The notes: generated by a model from the letters alone, not told the origin. 64,000 nt of DNA from Sediminibacillus terrae (GCF_009602435.1 NZ_VZDQ01000026.1:124001-188000), one strand, 5' to 3'; numbered from the stretch's first letter, positions 7,133 through 17,558 are shown. Numbers and translations: made by a program.

Positions 7133-9784
7133 TCAAGATTGCAGTTCATCCAGTCTAGCCTGTACTTTTGCACGCTTCTCCAAATAATCTGCCTGTTTCT
7201 GTTTTTCTTCCTCGACTACACTTGCTGGAGCTTTGCTGACAAATCCTTGATTAGAAAGTTTCTTTTCCACTCGTTCCACTTCTTTATTCCACTTCTCAAG
7301 TTCTTTTTTGAGTCGCTCGATCTCTTTCTCAATATCGATCAACCCCTCGAGCGGCAGGAATAATTCTGCTCCAGTGACTACCGCGGACATTGCTTTTTCA
7401 GGTGCATCGATATTGTCTGAGATCTCCAGCTTGCTCGTATTACAGAATCGTTCTAAATAATGACGGTTTTTCTCCAGCTTTTCAGCGATGGATAGGTTTT
7501 CCGTCTGAATTAGCAGCTGGACCTGCTTTGACATCGGTGTATCGACCTCAGCCCGAATATTTCTTACGGACCGGATGATGGCAACCAGCTGTTGCATTTC
7601 CTGCGCAGCTTCTTCATTATGGAGTTCCCTTTTCACAAGCGGCCAGGCAGCTCTTGTAATTGATTCTCCTTCATGAGGCAGGTGCTGCCATATTTCCTCG
7701 GTAATGAATGGCATAAACGGATGGAGCATCCTCATCGTTTGATCAAGTACATATGCAAGGACAGACCTTGTCGTGTGTTTCGCCTGTTCATCCTCTCCAT
7801 ATAGCGGGAGCTTCGCCATTTCGATATACCAGTCACACAGTTCATCCCAAATAAAGTTGTAAAGGTGACGTCCCGCTTCGCCAAATTCATACTTATCCGC
7901 ATTTTTGGTCACTTGCTCGATGGTCTCATTCAGTCGGGTCAAAATCCACTCATCGGCGACCGATTTTTTTCCGGTCAAATCTATTTGCTCATAACGCAAG
8001 TCCCCCATGTTCATCAAAGCGAATCGGGAAGCATTCCAAATTTTGTTGGCAAAATTCCAAGTGGATTCCACCTTTTCCCACTGAAACCTCAAATCCTGAC
8101 CTGGAGTAGTACCCGTCAATAGGAAGTAACGCAGGGAGTCTGCACCATACTTATCGATTACATCCATCGGGTCGACACCATTGCCGAGCGACTTACTCAT
8201 TTTCCTGCCATCGGCAGCACGAACAAGACCATGGATCAATACGTCTTTAAACGGACGTTTGCCGGTGAATTGCTTTGATTGAAAAATCATTCTTGAAACC
8301 CAGAAGAAGATAATATCGTATCCAGTGACAAGCGCATCCGTCGGAAAATAACGTTTGAAGTCCTCTGCTTCTGTATCCGGCCAGTTCATCGTCGAGAAGG
8401 GCCACAATGCAGATGAGAACCATGTATCTAGTACATCTTCATCCTGCTCCCAATTGTCGCTATCCTCCGGAGCTTGCTTGCCTACATATATTTCTCCGGT
8501 TTCCTTATGGTACCAGGCTGGTATCCGATGTCCCCACCATAGTTGACGGGAGATACACCAATCACGTATGTTTTCCATCCAATTCAGATAGGTCCGTTCA
8601 AACCGTTCTGGAACAAAATTCACTTTTTCTTTCTGATCGGACTGCAATTCGACAGCAGCATCAGCCAATGGCTGCATCTTGACAAACCATTGTGTCGACA
8701 AATATGGTTCGACTACAGCCCCACTGCGCTCTGAATGGCCGACTGAGTGCATATGCTCTTCTATTTTAAACAATACATCCTGATCCTGGAGGTCTTTGAT
8801 CAGTTGCTTCCTGCATTCAAATCGATCCATGCCCTGGTAGCTTCCCGCGTTTTCATTCATCGTTCCGTCCTCATTCATCACCAGGATGCGCTCCAGATTA
8901 TGGCGGTTCCCGATTTCAAAATCATTCGGGTCGTGGGCAGGTGTGATTTTAACAGCTCCGGAACCAAACTCCATATCGACATAATCATCTGCGACTATTT
9001 CGATTTCACGACCAACTACCGGCAAGACAACTTTTTTGCCGATCAAGTGCTGATACCGTTCATCTTTTGGATGGACAGCAACAGCAGTGTCGCCGAGCAT
9101 CGTTTCCGGACGGGTAGTCGCTATCTCGATATGCCCGCTGCCATCCTTTAACGGGTACTTCATATGATAAAAATGGCCCTGGATTTCTTCGTGAATTACT
9201 TCGATGTCCGAGAGTGCTGTTTTGGTTGTCGGATCCCAGTTGATAATATACTCGCCGCGATAAATCAACCCTTTTTCATATAACGTGACAAAAACTTCTT
9301 TCACGGCTTCTGACAAGCCTTCATCCAGTGTGAACCGTTCACGTGAATAATCCAATCCAAGCCCCAGCTTAGCCCACTGGCGGCGGATGAAGGCAGCGTA
9401 TTCTTCTTTCCACTCCCATGATTTTTCAAGGAACTTTTCGCGCCCTAAATCGTAACGGTTTTGTCCTTCTTCCTTGAGCTTTGCCTCGATTTTTGCCTGG
9501 GTGGCGATGCCTGCGTGATCCATACCAGGCAACCAGAGTACATCATATCCCTGCATCCTCTTCATTCTGGTAATCAAATCTTGCAGGGTTGTATCCCAGG
9601 CGTGGCCGATATGCAATTTTCCTGTGACATTCGGCGGGGGAATAACAATCGTGAAAGGCTGTTTTTTCTCATCACCGTCCGCTTCGAAATACTTCCCTTC
9701 CACCCAAAACCGATAACGATCGCTTTCGACTGCTTGTGGATCATACTTGGTCGGCAAAGATAACTCTTGTTTATTTTCATCCAT
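7133..9784 (-). CDS. valS: Valyl-tRNA synthetase
   Basis: 883 residues from the ATG at 9784, preceded by AGGAGG at normal spacing; a longer frame to 9850 is not needed. Class I synthetase: the HIGH signature ([10 protein letters not shown], 58-61) and KMSKSLGNG (~525) form the ATP site, with the CP1 editing domain between them ([11 protein letters not shown]). A C-terminal coiled coil begins at [16 protein letters not shown]. It charges tRNA-Val in the cytosol. Expression is controlled by the T-box leader upstream (9918-10137). Length and features fit the family. Confidence 0.98.
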   Translation of the reverse strand: MDENKQELSLPTKYDPQAVESDRYRFWVEGKYFEADGDEKKQPFTIVIPPPNVTGKLHIGHAWDTTLQDLITRMKRMQGYDVLWLPGMDHAGIATQAKIEAKLKEEGQNRYDLGREKFLEKSWEWKEEYAAFIRRQWAKLGLGLDYSRERFTLDEGLSEAVKEVFVTLYEKGLIYRGEYIINWDPTTKTALSDIEVIHEEIQGHFYHMKYPLKDGSGHIEIATTRPETMLGDTAVAVHPKDERYQHLIGKKVVLPVVGREIEIVADDYVDMEFGSGAVKITPAHDPNDFEIGNRHNLERILVMNEDGTMNENAGSYQGMDRFECRKQLIKDLQDQDVLFKIEEHMHSVGHSERSGAVVEPYLSTQWFVKMQPLADAAVELQSDQKEKVNFVPERFERTYLNWMENIRDWCISRQLWWGHRIPAWYHKETGEIYVGKQAPEDSDNWEQDEDVLDTWFSSALWPFSTMNWPDTEAEDFKRYFPTDALVTGYDIIFFWVSRMIFQSKQFTGKRPFKDVLIHGLVRAADGRKMSKSLGNGVDPMDVIDKYGADSLRYFLLTGTTPGQDLRFQWEKVESTWNFANKIWNASRFALMNMGDLRYEQIDLTGKKSVADEWILTRLNETIEQVTKNADKYEFGEAGRHLYNFIWDELCDWYIEMAKLPLYGEDEQAKHTTRSVLAYVLDQTMRMLHPFMPFITEEIWQHLPHEGESITRAAWPLVKRELHNEEAAQEMQQLVAIIRSVRNIRAEVDTPMSKQVQLLIQTENLSIAEKLEKNRHYLERFCNTSKLEISDNIDAPEKAMSAVVTGAELFLPLEGLIDIEKEIERLKKELEKWNKEVERVEKKLSNQGFVSKAPASVVEEEKQKQADYLEKRAKVQARLDELQS

Positions 9785-9917
9785 TTCGTTTTTACCTCCT
9801 GCTCCCATAATTGCCGTGCAGATAAAATGAAAATGGTACCCTTGCAGCATTCACCGCCAGGGCAATCCTTCCCTGTTTGCGGAAAACCTTGCTCATGCAC
9901 AATGTCGACTTTCACAA

Positions 9918-10137
9918 CATAACAAAAGCCCTCCTCATCCTAAAGGACGAAAAGGGCTGTATTTCCGTGGTACCACCTTTGTTTACAGACGGACGCATCC
10001 AATCTGCACACTTGAATGTTTTAACGGCTGTAAACCGGCTACCTTTACTTTATTTCAAGGAAGCTGCATCCCGGGCGACCTTCCAAAACAATCATCCTGG
10101 AAAACCTCTCAGCTAATGGTTCCCCTCTCTAAAGGCA
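9918..10137 (-). promoter_or_regulatory. T-box riboswitch leader of valS
   Basis: The minus strand carries the conserved T-box AAAGGTGGTACCACG (966-980 of the 9 kb block, i.e. 9966-9980), followed by a terminator hairpin with AGCCCTTTTCGTCC and GGATGAGGAGGGCT arms and a T-rich tract. Upstream are Stem I-like elements (AGAGAGGGGAACC, GCTGAGAGG). A plausible valine GTC specifier occurs in GGAAGGTCGCC, but I could not fold it. Uncharged tRNA-Val would stabilise the antiterminator and let valS be transcribed. Confidence 0.9.
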
Positions 10138-10353
10138 TTGTATTGTACTCTTCCCGATCACGGCATTTATGGTGTTCAATTTATATTCCTTATTTTATCC
10201 AAATTTCAGCTGGCAAGTCAACAAAAAGATGATAAAAATAGCCAGGTGACAAAAATGCGGCTGATGGTGCCATTAATTTTCTCTTTTTAAGTACCATAAT
10301 GACTTTTCCGTTCATAGGATACACCAAAAGGCAGCAAAAAGGAGTGAAAGCAA

Positions 10354-10542
10354 TTGGCTCGTTATTATCGGTATAAACTCCCTCCATGGTGCAGGTACTG
10401 GCTTATCGTTTTGGAAAAGGCTACCTTGCCGATCATGATTTTTCAACTGATCCGTACTTTGTTTTTTCCCACTACAATGGACGTTTTCCTGCTTGGTTTG
10501 TTTGTCGGGGTTTTCGTTGCATTTTACCTGGAGTGGATTTAA
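10354..10542 (+). CDS. Small hypothetical membrane protein
   Basis: 62 residues from a TTG start at 10354 with AAGGAGTG 8 nt upstream. The sequence MARYYRYKLPPWCRYW is followed by two hydrophobic segments (about residues 17-35 and 42-60), so a small two-helix membrane protein is likely. The last 4 nt overlap the 3' end of ysxE, which is transcribed toward it. I do not recognise a family. The good SD and membrane-like composition argue for a real gene; TTG initiation and the short length argue for caution. Confidence 0.5.
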   Translation: MARYYRYKLPPWCRYWLIVLEKATLPIMIFQLIRTLFFPTTMDVFLLGLFVGVFVAFYLEWI

Positions 10543-11558
10543 TCGTCTTCTTCCAGCTTTTCCAGGTACTCCTGTCGTTGGCCTTCAAGTATTTCCTGAA
10601 ATTTCAGGCCATAGTACAACCTTCGATAAGTCCGTTCCAAATCTCTTATTTGAAATGGAAGCGGTCTGTCGTACGGCCTCCGGAGATGGTCTTCTACTGT
10701 ATCCAGGTAATTAGAAGGATTGATAGATAAAATAGCCAAAAGGGATTTCTCACTGAGCAGCAATCGGTTCTGCTTTTCATATAACGGGAAAGACTGCAAA
10801 ACCTCCTGAAAAGAGCAATCATGGAATTGCCATTCCTGCTGAAAATAAACGGATAAATCCTGTACCGGGTTGCCAGTAAAAGCATGTTCCCAGTTGATAA
10901 ACTTGGCTTGTTCCTGACCAGTTAACAAATGAGATGTACGTAAATTGCCATGGCATAGACATGTTCTGCCTATTTTGTCTCTACGCAAATCTTCTATATA
11001 CGACTCAAACCATGCAGAAGTTTTAGAGAAGGCAATTTCGATATCACGATAATGGGTGCATACCTCTAATTCATACGGTGACATAAAGCGTCTTGCCTCA
11101 AACTGTTCAACATATTCTAGTAAGTCTGCGCGACGGGATTCTAGCTTTTGTAATTCCTGAGCGACTATATCTTGCACCAGTTCCAGGTTGATCTCATGTT
11201 CTTCCATCGTCACAGCATGAATATTCGCCAATTCCCGGAAAAAACCTTCCAGTTCATGGACTGGTTCATCTCTCTCCAGTTTTTCCTGCCAAGGAGACAA
11301 ATAATAAATATCATTTTCATAAGGAACGTATATTTGTCCTCTTTCAGTTAAATAGACAGGAACGATAGAAGATAGCCTGTGCAAATTGGCTATACGGAAT
11401 ACATTTTCCCAGTCAGCAAGGGCTTCTGACTGCATGCGAGACTTTTTTAGGGCGAATGTATGATCATATGTGTGTATTTTGTACAATCTGCTTGTTATCG
11501 GAACAATTTCTGCAGGTCCGATTTGGTATTCTTGCAAAACTGTTTGAATCCTTTCCAC
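10539..11558 (-). CDS. ysxE: Spore coat-associated kinase-like protein YsxE
   Basis: 339 residues from a GTG at 11558 with AGGAGGGAG upstream; the frame is open further 5' but has no SD. It has the CotS/YsxE aminoglycoside-phosphotransferase-like fold: FALKKSRMQSEA (phosphate/ATP lysine region), CLCHGNLRTSHLL (catalytic-loop like, with His-Gly-Asn in place of HGD), and FINWEHAFTGNP (INWE in place of the usual IDFD). These substitutions suggest a non-catalytic coat protein. In B. subtilis YsxE is recruited to the coat by SafA/SpoVID. It directly follows spoVID, as in B. subtilis. Confidence 0.9.
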   Translation of the reverse strand: MERIQTVLQEYQIGPAEIVPITSRLYKIHTYDHTFALKKSRMQSEALADWENVFRIANLHRLSSIVPVYLTERGQIYVPYENDIYYLSPWQEKLERDEPVHELEGFFRELANIHAVTMEEHEINLELVQDIVAQELQKLESRRADLLEYVEQFEARRFMSPYELEVCTHYRDIEIAFSKTSAWFESYIEDLRRDKIGRTCLCHGNLRTSHLLTGQEQAKFINWEHAFTGNPVQDLSVYFQQEWQFHDCSFQEVLQSFPLYEKQNRLLLSEKSLLAILSINPSNYLDTVEDHLRRPYDRPLPFQIRDLERTYRRLYYGLKFQEILEGQRQEYLEKLEEDD

Positions 11559-11704
11559 CGATCTCCCTCCTAAAAACTCACCGTTTCTTATTCTGATTTT
11601 ACGAGGTCGAAGATATCTGCCAGAAGAATTCCTGTCGTAAAAGTTGTAACACAAGAAATCCCTTGACCGAATCATGGATGGCAAGGGATTTTCTCATATG
11701 CTCT

Positions 11705-12859
11705 TCACTTTTTGACAGGTATATATAGAATCTGTCCTTCTTCTATGTCATCGTCCCCTAAACGGTTGGATTTTGAAATGTGAAGTGGGGAAACCTTGTA
11801 CTTTTCCGCCAATGATGCGAGTGTATCGCTTTCCTGTACGATGCACATTTTCAAGCGTGCATAGCGTTCTTCTTTGTTATCAAAGATATTCAATAAATAG
11901 CGAGTATCAGGGGTTTCTCCGTCCCTTCCTTCTGGAGATTCCTCACTCGACTCGACGGATTCTTCATACACATCAACTGCCTTTCCATCATCGCTTTCAT
12001 ATTCGACATGGCTCGATTCAGCTGATTCCTCCACTTCTTCCACTTTGCCGAAGAACTCTGCCAGTGACTGGGTTTTCTGTTTCCACCGGTCTTTTTCCTG
12101 TTCCTTTTCCTGTACTTTTTCCTGTTCCTTGTCGTTGGAGGCTGGAAGATCGTCGGCTGATTTTTGCTCTCGTTCGTGGTCTTCAGCGGGGGATTCTGCT
12201 TTTTCTTTTACGTCAAACCGGAATACTTCCTGCTCTTCTGTTTCCAACTCCGTCTCCTCTTTTACAACTTCCAATTGCGGTGTATCAGGAATCGTGTTGT
12301 CACGTGTTCCTTCTGCACCTTCAGGATCCGTTTCTTCCAGCAAACCTTCTGCTTCTTCCTCTAGTTCCGTTTGTTGAAGGGCGGCTGTTTCTGTTTCCTG
12401 AGTACTTTCCTGACGTTGTTCCGTAACACCGTGGATTGCCAAGGAAGCATTTAATTTCAATTGATTGGATGCAGGCAATTCATAATCAAACGACTCAATC
12501 CCGACCATGACTTCATCCAGTGAATTGACTCGATATTTTGGTATGGACACTTCGACTGGAAAATGATGAAAAAACTCATTCACCCCATCTTCATAAGCTT
12601 CTATTTGATCAACCAGCCGGTGGGATGGGTGCTCGCCGGAAAAGCCATCACTATTATCGGAATCCCCCAGACCTTTCACCTGAAAGTACTCCCCTTTCAA
12701 CTCAATTACACCCCTGATGGATACAAACTCACCCATGTCTTGAATAGAAATTTCCGGATCCAGGGATATTCCCATCATTTCATCAACTTCCTGTCCTTTT
12801 TTAAACCAGATAGATTCATTCAAATCAAACGTAAACACGGATTGACCACCTTCTGCCAA
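11705..12859 (-). CDS. spoVID: Spore morphogenetic protein SpoVID with LysM domain
   Basis: 384 residues from a TTG start at 12859 with GGGAGGAG 7 nt upstream. The N-terminal ~130 residues form the conserved SpoVID domain (VFTFDLNESIWFKKGQEV near the start). A long acidic, low-complexity Glu/Asp/Ser/Thr-rich linker (~150-325) follows, including a KEQEKVQEKEQEKDRWKQK stretch. The end is a LysM domain (~338-384: CIVQESDTLASLAEKYKVSP ... GQILYIPVKK). Known role: coat encasement around the forespore, binding SpoIVA, SafA and peptidoglycan or lipid II. A candidate sigma-E promoter lies 53 nt upstream. The linker is diverged from B. subtilis, as expected. Confidence 0.93.
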   Translation of the reverse strand: MAEGGQSVFTFDLNESIWFKKGQEVDEMMGISLDPEISIQDMGEFVSIRGVIELKGEYFQVKGLGDSDNSDGFSGEHPSHRLVDQIEAYEDGVNEFFHHFPVEVSIPKYRVNSLDEVMVGIESFDYELPASNQLKLNASLAIHGVTEQRQESTQETETAALQQTELEEEAEGLLEETDPEGAEGTRDNTIPDTPQLEVVKEETELETEEQEVFRFDVKEKAESPAEDHEREQKSADDLPASNDKEQEKVQEKEQEKDRWKQKTQSLAEFFGKVEEVEESAESSHVEYESDDGKAVDVYEESVESSEESPEGRDGETPDTRYLLNIFDNKEERYARLKMCIVQESDTLASLAEKYKVSPLHISKSNRLGDDDIEEGQILYIPVKK

Positions 12860-12911
12860 AACTTACTCCTCCCTTCAAGATCCATAAAACCTCGAACACT
12901 CTCTCCCTTAA

Positions 12912-12940
12912 GATATATGACCATCCCTTGGAATTTATGC
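12912..12940 (-). promoter_or_regulatory. Candidate sigma-E promoter of spoVID
   Basis: On the minus strand GCATAAA, a 14-nt spacer and CATATATC resemble the mother-cell sigma-E consensus (GcATATT, 13-15 nt, CATACAAT). It lies 53-81 nt upstream of the spoVID TTG start. spoVID is known to be sigma-E dependent in B. subtilis. Matched by eye only. Confidence 0.55.
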
Positions 12941-12987
12941 CAAAACCCAATAGGAAGACAGGAGAACCATCAGCTCAGACTTTGTAT

Positions 12988-13115
12988 GGACAGCATAGTG
13001 AGGGGACAGCATAGTGAGGGGACAGCATAGTGAGGGGACAGCATAGTGAGGGGACAGCATAGTGAGGGGACAGCATAGTGAGGGGACAGCATAGTGAGGG
13101 GACAGCATAGTGAGG
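12988..13115. repeat. 16-bp tandem repeat, eight perfect copies
   Basis: Eight consecutive, identical units GGACAGCATAGTGAGG run head to tail, and a ninth starts (GGACAG) before the sequence changes to GTCCCCC. The array lies in the 600-bp spacer between spoVID and hemL. There are no spacers between units, so it is not a CRISPR array. The fact that the copies are identical suggests recent expansion by replication slippage. Confidence 0.95.
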
Positions 13116-13150
13116 GGACAGTCCCCCTCATGGCAGGGGGACTGTCCCCG
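13114..13150. repeat. 15-bp perfect-stem hairpin after the tandem array
   Basis: GGGGACAGTCCCCCT and AGGGGGACTGTCCCC are exact reverse complements separated by CATGGC. The left arm begins inside the last unit of the tandem repeat, so the array and the hairpin share sequence. About 60 nt further on, GGGTCAGACCCT (13215 region) can pair with AGGGACTGACCCC (13278 region). The hairpin has no T tract on either side and no assigned function. Confidence 0.85.
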
Positions 13151-13407
13151 AATAGGGGGATGGCTTCCTCCCATCGGGCTGAAAAACCTTAGAAATAAGC
13201 ATTCTTTATAATGAGGGTCAGACCCTCTCTCTTCGCACTTGATTTATTACTAGGGGGAATCAAATAAAAAGGGACTGACCCCGTTGGGTAGCGCGGGAAA
13301 GGCTCCACTGACTTGGGAATGAAAAGCATAAGGCTAGCCACAGCAATGCGATGGATTCATTAAATATCTGGATAAAAGGAATTCTATCCATGGAGCTTGC
13401 CTTATGA
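13151..13407. other. Non-coding spacer between spoVID and hemL
   Basis: Together with the tandem array this is a roughly 600-bp stretch with no supportable gene. It holds the interrupted inverted repeat GGGTCAGACCCT / AGGGACTGACCCC (about 13213-13282) and otherwise unremarkable sequence leading to the hemL terminator palindrome. Confidence 0.7.
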
Positions 13408-13447
13408 CAAAACAAAAACCGAACGAATTCGTTCGGTTTTTGTTTTG
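13408..13447. terminator. 40-bp perfect palindromic terminator after hemL
   Basis: The two 20-nt halves are exact reverse complements centred on GAATTC, with AAAACCGAACGAA in the left half and TTCGTTCGGTTTT in the right. Both ends carry T tracts on the outgoing strand, so it can terminate in either direction. It follows the hemL stop codon by about 30 nt. The core recurs at 20815-20861 and 57391-57421. Confidence 0.88.
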
Positions 13448-13475
13448 ATCACTATGCTGTTGTCCAAGCTTCCTT

Positions 13476-14774
13476 TTATGATTGATTTTCACTTATTTTG
13501 GCAAATGCGTTTCTGGCTGCAAGGATTGTCTTTTCTATGTCCTCGTCTGTATGTGCGACCGACAAGAAGATCCCTTCAAATTGAGACGGCGGCAGGAATA
13601 TTCCCTGTTCGGCCATCGAGCGGTAATAACTTGAGAAATGATCCAGATTCGCTGACTTTGCTGTTTCATAATTAATGACATCTGCTTCTGTGAAAAAGAT
13701 TCCAACCATGGATCCTGCCCGGTTGACACAAATCGGAACACCAAAATCTTCAGAAGCCTTTTTATATCCTTCGATAAGCTTGTCGACTTTATCGCTTATC
13801 AGATTATAGGCTTCCTGATCCATAAGACTTAAGGTTTCATATCCGGCTGTCATCGCCAAAGGGTTGCCAGATAGTGTACCAGCCTGATAAATATCGCCTG
13901 TCGGGGCTATGCGTTCCATAATCTCACGCTTTCCGCCGTAAGCACCTACCGGCAATCCACCGCCAATTACTTTTCCGAGACAAGTCAAATCCGGCGTTAC
14001 ACCAAAGTGACCTTGGGCACTGTTAAATCCGACGCGGAATCCGGTCATGACTTCGTCGAATATGAGCAGTGTACCATTGTCTTCTGTCAATTGACGCAAG
14101 TCCTGCAAAAAGTTCCCTTGCGGCGGAACAACCCCCATGTTGCCGGATACAGGTTCCACTATGACAGCCGCCAGGTCATCACCAAACTGTTCAAATACGT
14201 AGCGGACGCTTTCGGTATCATTGTATGGCACGGTAATGGTGTTCTGAGCTATCGACTCCGGCACACCCGGGCTATCAGGAAGACCGAGGGTCGCAACGCC
14301 TGATCCGGCTTTGATCAACAGTGAATCCCCGTGACCGTGATAATTGCCTTCGAATTTCAAAATCTTGTCTCTTCCCGTATAGCCGCGTGCAAGTCGCAGT
14401 GCACTCATGGTCGCTTCGGTTCCGGAATTGACCATTCGCACCATCTCGATCGAAGGTACCCGTTCAATCACCAGTTGTGCCAGTTTGTTTTCAATCTCGG
14501 TCGGAGCCCCGAAACTAGTACCCAGCTCGGTCACTTCCTTCAATCGACTGACCACTCTTTCGTTGGCATGCCCTAAAATCAACGGCCCCCAGCTCAGAAC
14601 ATAGTCGATATATTCATTGCCATCGATATCCCAAATTTTCGAGCCTTTCCCGCGTTCCATGAACAGCGGATTCATTCCTACTGATTTAAAGGCTCTGACA
14701 GGTGAGTTGACCCCTCCGGGCATTAAATCCACAGCTTCTTGATAAGCATGTTTCGAACGATCATAATTAGCCAT
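13476..14774 (-). CDS. hemL: Glutamate-1-semialdehyde 2,1-aminomutase
   Basis: 432 residues; GGAGGT lies 8 nt before the ATG. PLP fold-type I enzyme: [15 protein letters not shown] in the N-terminal part, [12 protein letters not shown] with the PLP-contacting Asp, and the Schiff-base lysine K268 in [11 protein letters not shown]. It converts glutamate-1-semialdehyde to 5-aminolevulinate in the C5 haem pathway. It is the last gene of the hemAXCDBL operon, about 20 nt after hemB, and is followed by a strong palindromic terminator. Confidence 0.98.
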   Translation of the reverse strand: MANYDRSKHAYQEAVDLMPGGVNSPVRAFKSVGMNPLFMERGKGSKIWDIDGNEYIDYVLSWGPLILGHANERVVSRLKEVTELGTSFGAPTEIENKLAQLVIERVPSIEMVRMVNSGTEATMSALRLARGYTGRDKILKFEGNYHGHGDSLLIKAGSGVATLGLPDSPGVPESIAQNTITVPYNDTESVRYVFEQFGDDLAAVIVEPVSGNMGVVPPQGNFLQDLRQLTEDNGTLLIFDEVMTGFRVGFNSAQGHFGVTPDLTCLGKVIGGGLPVGAYGGKREIMERIAPTGDIYQAGTLSGNPLAMTAGYETLSLMDQEAYNLISDKVDKLIEGYKKASEDFGVPICVNRAGSMVGIFFTEADVINYETAKSANLDHFSSYYRSMAEQGIFLPPSQFEGIFLSVAHTDEDIEKTILAARNAFAKISENQS

Positions 14775-14793
14775 TATCCACTACCTCCAACGA

Positions 14794-15771
14794 TTATTCT
14801 TCTTTTAACCATTTAGCTACGTCTTTTGCAAAATAGGTGACGATCAAATCTGCGCCAGCGCGTTTCATCGAAGTCAGTTTTTCCATCACCAATTCCCTTT
14901 CGTTTATCCAGCCATTTTGGGCCGCTGCCTTCACCATTGCATATTCTCCACTGACATTGTAAGCGACCAATGGTGCATTAAAACGGTCCTTGACTTCCCG
15001 CATGATGTCCAAGTAAGACATAGCTGGCTTGACAATAAGAAAATCTGCCCCTTCTTCCATGTCGGAAGCCGCTTCTCGGAAAGCCTCCATTCGGTTGGAC
15101 GGATCCATCTGGTATGTCTTTCTGTCACCGAATTGCGGTGTACTGTCCGCTGCATCTCGAAATGGTCCATAGTAAGCTGACGCATATTTTACCGCGTAAG
15201 ACATGATCGGGATGTGTTTAAAGCCGGCATTATCCAAACCTTCCCGGATTGCAGCAACAAATCCGTCCATCATATTCGACGGAGCAATAATATCTGCTCC
15301 CGCTTTGGCCTGGCTGATCGCCGTTTCGACATGTAGCGGAAGAGAGGCATCGTTATCAACATCCCCGTCATGAATAACGCCGCAATGGCCGTGAGAGGTG
15401 TATTCACAGAGACAAGTATCCGCAATGGTAATCAACTCAGGAAATTCTTGTTTGATTTTTCTCAATGCTTGTTGAACTATACCTGTTTCACAGTAAGCCT
15501 GGGTTCCCTGCTCATCCTTCTCTTTTGGAATACCGAACAACAGGACAGAACGAATGCCCAGTTCCACAAGCTGATTCATTTCTTCCGACAGGTTGTCGAG
15601 CGAAACCTGATATACTCCAGGCATCGAAGGAACTTCACGTCTGATGCTGCTTTCCCCTTCTATAACAAAAATTGGATAAATCAAATCGTCAGTCGATAAC
15701 TGTGTTTCCCTAACCAGCGCCCGCATGGCTGCTGTTGTTCTTAATCGTCGATGTCTTTTAAACTCATTCAT
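14794..15771 (-). CDS. hemB: Delta-aminolevulinic acid dehydratase (porphobilinogen synthase)
   Basis: 325 residues from the ATG at 15771 (AGGTGA 5 nt upstream), giving an N-terminus [17 protein letters not shown] that matches the family; a GTG at 15780 directly after the hemD stop is the alternative. Motifs: the cysteine metal site [15 protein letters not shown] (~116-130), an active-site lysine in MSYAVKYAS, and the Schiff-base lysine in [12 protein letters not shown]. It condenses two 5-aminolevulinate to porphobilinogen. The Cys-rich loop predicts zinc dependence. Middle of the haem operon. Confidence 0.97.
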   Translation of the reverse strand: MNEFKRHRRLRTTAAMRALVRETQLSTDDLIYPIFVIEGESSIRREVPSMPGVYQVSLDNLSEEMNQLVELGIRSVLLFGIPKEKDEQGTQAYCETGIVQQALRKIKQEFPELITIADTCLCEYTSHGHCGVIHDGDVDNDASLPLHVETAISQAKAGADIIAPSNMMDGFVAAIREGLDNAGFKHIPIMSYAVKYASAYYGPFRDAADSTPQFGDRKTYQMDPSNRMEAFREAASDMEEGADFLIVKPAMSYLDIMREVKDRFNAPLVAYNVSGEYAMVKAAAQNGWINERELVMEKLTSMKRAGADLIVTYFAKDVAKWLKEE

Positions 15772-15780
15772 AACGTTCAC

Positions 15781-16572
15781 CTAGTTCCTTTCTGTATCAT
15801 AGTGCCTGGCAAGCCGGCTGATCATGCCGTCCAGCGTGTATTCTTCCGGTACCAGAATATTGGTAAACCCTCGTTTTTGAGCCGCCTCTTTAGTAGTCGG
15901 TCCTATACAAACGGTCAACATTTCAGAAACAAGCTTTTCCTGTAAATCCGGTTCATGTGACGTTAACTTCATAAACGCTTTTACTGTCGATGGGCTGGTA
16001 AATGTGTAGACGTCCAATTCTCTCTTTCTGATGAAAGACAATAAATCTTCACGAGCCGCTGTATTTATCAGCGTATCATAAACCACCGCTTTCTGGAAAC
16101 AAACCTGCTGCCTTTCAAGCTGTTGAGGAATCTCCTGTCTCGCCAATCCACCGCATACAAGCAGAACCCGACCTGGATCCGGATACTTTTTCATAAATTC
16201 CAAAGCCATCTGCTTCCCGGAATACTTTTGAGGAGTAAAGTCGACGGATAAACCTTGTTTATGTAAAGCCTGTTTCGTTTTTCTGCCGACTGCCGCTACC
16301 CTGCAATTGCCCAGTTGTCCCACATCAAGACCGAAGTCCTCTAATTGCTCGAAAAAAAACTTCACGCCATTGGCACTTGTGAAAAACACCCATGTGAACT
16401 CGTGAAGTTTGGAGAGGATTTTTTTGTTGGATGGTGCTTCCCGTTTTCGAAAACGAAGAAGCGGAACAATTTTCGGAACTGCTTCCGCTTCTTTCAATTT
16501 TCTTGCGAAATCCTCCGCCTGCTGCTCACTGCGGGTGATTAAGACTCTTTTGCCCTCAAGAGGCTTGTCCAT
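15781..16572 (-). CDS. hemD: Uroporphyrinogen-III synthase
   Basis: 263 residues. The ATG shares one base with the hemC stop codon (TAATG), so translation is coupled; GAGGAG lies within the end of hemC. The sequence is poorly conserved as usual for HemD, but KRVLITRSEQQAEDFARKL at the start, WVFFTSANGVKFFFE, AVGRKTKQAL and FTSPSTVKAF are typical. It cyclises and flips ring D of hydroxymethylbilane. Called from both sequence and operon position. Confidence 0.93.
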   Translation of the reverse strand: MDKPLEGKRVLITRSEQQAEDFARKLKEAEAVPKIVPLLRFRKREAPSNKKILSKLHEFTWVFFTSANGVKFFFEQLEDFGLDVGQLGNCRVAAVGRKTKQALHKQGLSVDFTPQKYSGKQMALEFMKKYPDPGRVLLVCGGLARQEIPQQLERQQVCFQKAVVYDTLINTAAREDLLSFIRKRELDVYTFTSPSTVKAFMKLTSHEPDLQEKLVSEMLTVCIGPTTKEAAQKRGFTNILVPEEYTLDGMISRLARHYDTERN

Positions 16573-17501
16573 TATTGGTCGAGCTCCTCTTTGGCGTCAT
16601 CGACGATTTTCTGAGCTCCTCTTGCCTTCATCCGCTCAGCTGCTTCCCTGCCGACTTCCACAGGGTCTTTGCCTTTGACAACTTCCTTTAAAACCGTCTT
16701 TCCATCTGAGGTGGCAACAAGCGCGGTCAGGACAACCTCTTCTTCTTCCATATGAGCATATCCAGCTATCGGGATTTGGCATCCACCTTCCAACAGGTGC
16801 AGGAAGGTACGCTCAGCTGAGACTGTATGCGCCGTGTATTGATCATTGATTTTCTGAAGCAGTTCACGCAGCTCCTGATCATCCTCTCTGCATTCGATGG
16901 CCAATGCTCCCTGCCCGACGGCCGGAACACAAAGCTCAGGATCCAGGAATTCGGTTACGATTTCTTCTCCCCATCCCATGCGGATCAAGCCCGCAGCTGC
17001 AAGGACAATAGCATCGTAGTCCTCTTCCTTCAATTTCCGCAACCGTGTTTCGATATTGCCGCGTATGGATTTAATTTCAACATCCGGCCTTGCTGCCAGT
17101 ACTTGAGCCGCCCTTCTCAAGCTGCTTGTACCGACAACCGCTCCCTCCGGCAGGTCTTTCAATGATACTTCATTATTGGAAACAAAAGCATCGCGGTGGT
17201 CTTCACGGCCAGGTATGGAAGAAATGACAAGTCCTTCAGGCAGCTGAGAAGGCATGTCCTTCATACTGTGCACAGCCATGTCGATTTCCTTGTCAAACAT
17301 CGCCTGTTCTATTTCTTTGACGAACAGGCCCTTTCCGCCCACTTTTGAAAGCGTGACATCGAGGATTTTATCCCCTTTGGTCATAATCTTCTTGATTTCG
17401 AATTCATATGGCACCCCTGCTTTTTTCAGCTGGTCGATCACCCATTCTGTCTGGGTCAAAGCCAGGTTGCTTTTTCGGGAACCGATTACGATTTTGCGCA
17501 T
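16572..17501 (-). CDS. hemC: Hydroxymethylbilane synthase (porphobilinogen deaminase)
   Basis: 309 residues; CAGGAGG precedes the [17 protein letters not shown] opens the protein, followed by [11 protein letters not shown] (catalytic Asp region), [10 protein letters not shown] and [11 protein letters not shown]. The dipyrromethane-cofactor cysteine is C241 in [14 protein letters not shown]. It polymerises four porphobilinogen into hydroxymethylbilane. It is the third gene of the operon and overlaps hemD by one base. Confidence 0.98.
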   Translation of the reverse strand: MRKIVIGSRKSNLALTQTEWVIDQLKKAGVPYEFEIKKIMTKGDKILDVTLSKVGGKGLFVKEIEQAMFDKEIDMAVHSMKDMPSQLPEGLVISSIPGREDHRDAFVSNNEVSLKDLPEGAVVGTSSLRRAAQVLAARPDVEIKSIRGNIETRLRKLKEEDYDAIVLAAAGLIRMGWGEEIVTEFLDPELCVPAVGQGALAIECREDDQELRELLQKINDQYTAHTVSAERTFLHLLEGGCQIPIAGYAHMEEEEVVLTALVATSDGKTVLKEVVKGKDPVEVGREAAERMKARGAQKIVDDAKEELDQ

Positions 17502-17558
17502 TGTTATCCTCCTGACATCATAAAAATAGAACGATTTTATTTAAAGCAAGTCATCTTT

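Noticed and set aside
12988-13115. CRISPR-like array
   Set aside because: Units are contiguous 16-mers with no spacers and no cas genes nearby.
12935-13174. 79-codon minus-strand ORF with repeated Ala-Val-Pro-Ser-Leu-Cys-Cys pattern
   Set aside because: It is only the translation of the 16-bp tandem repeat, which keeps a frame open by its sequence; no SD.
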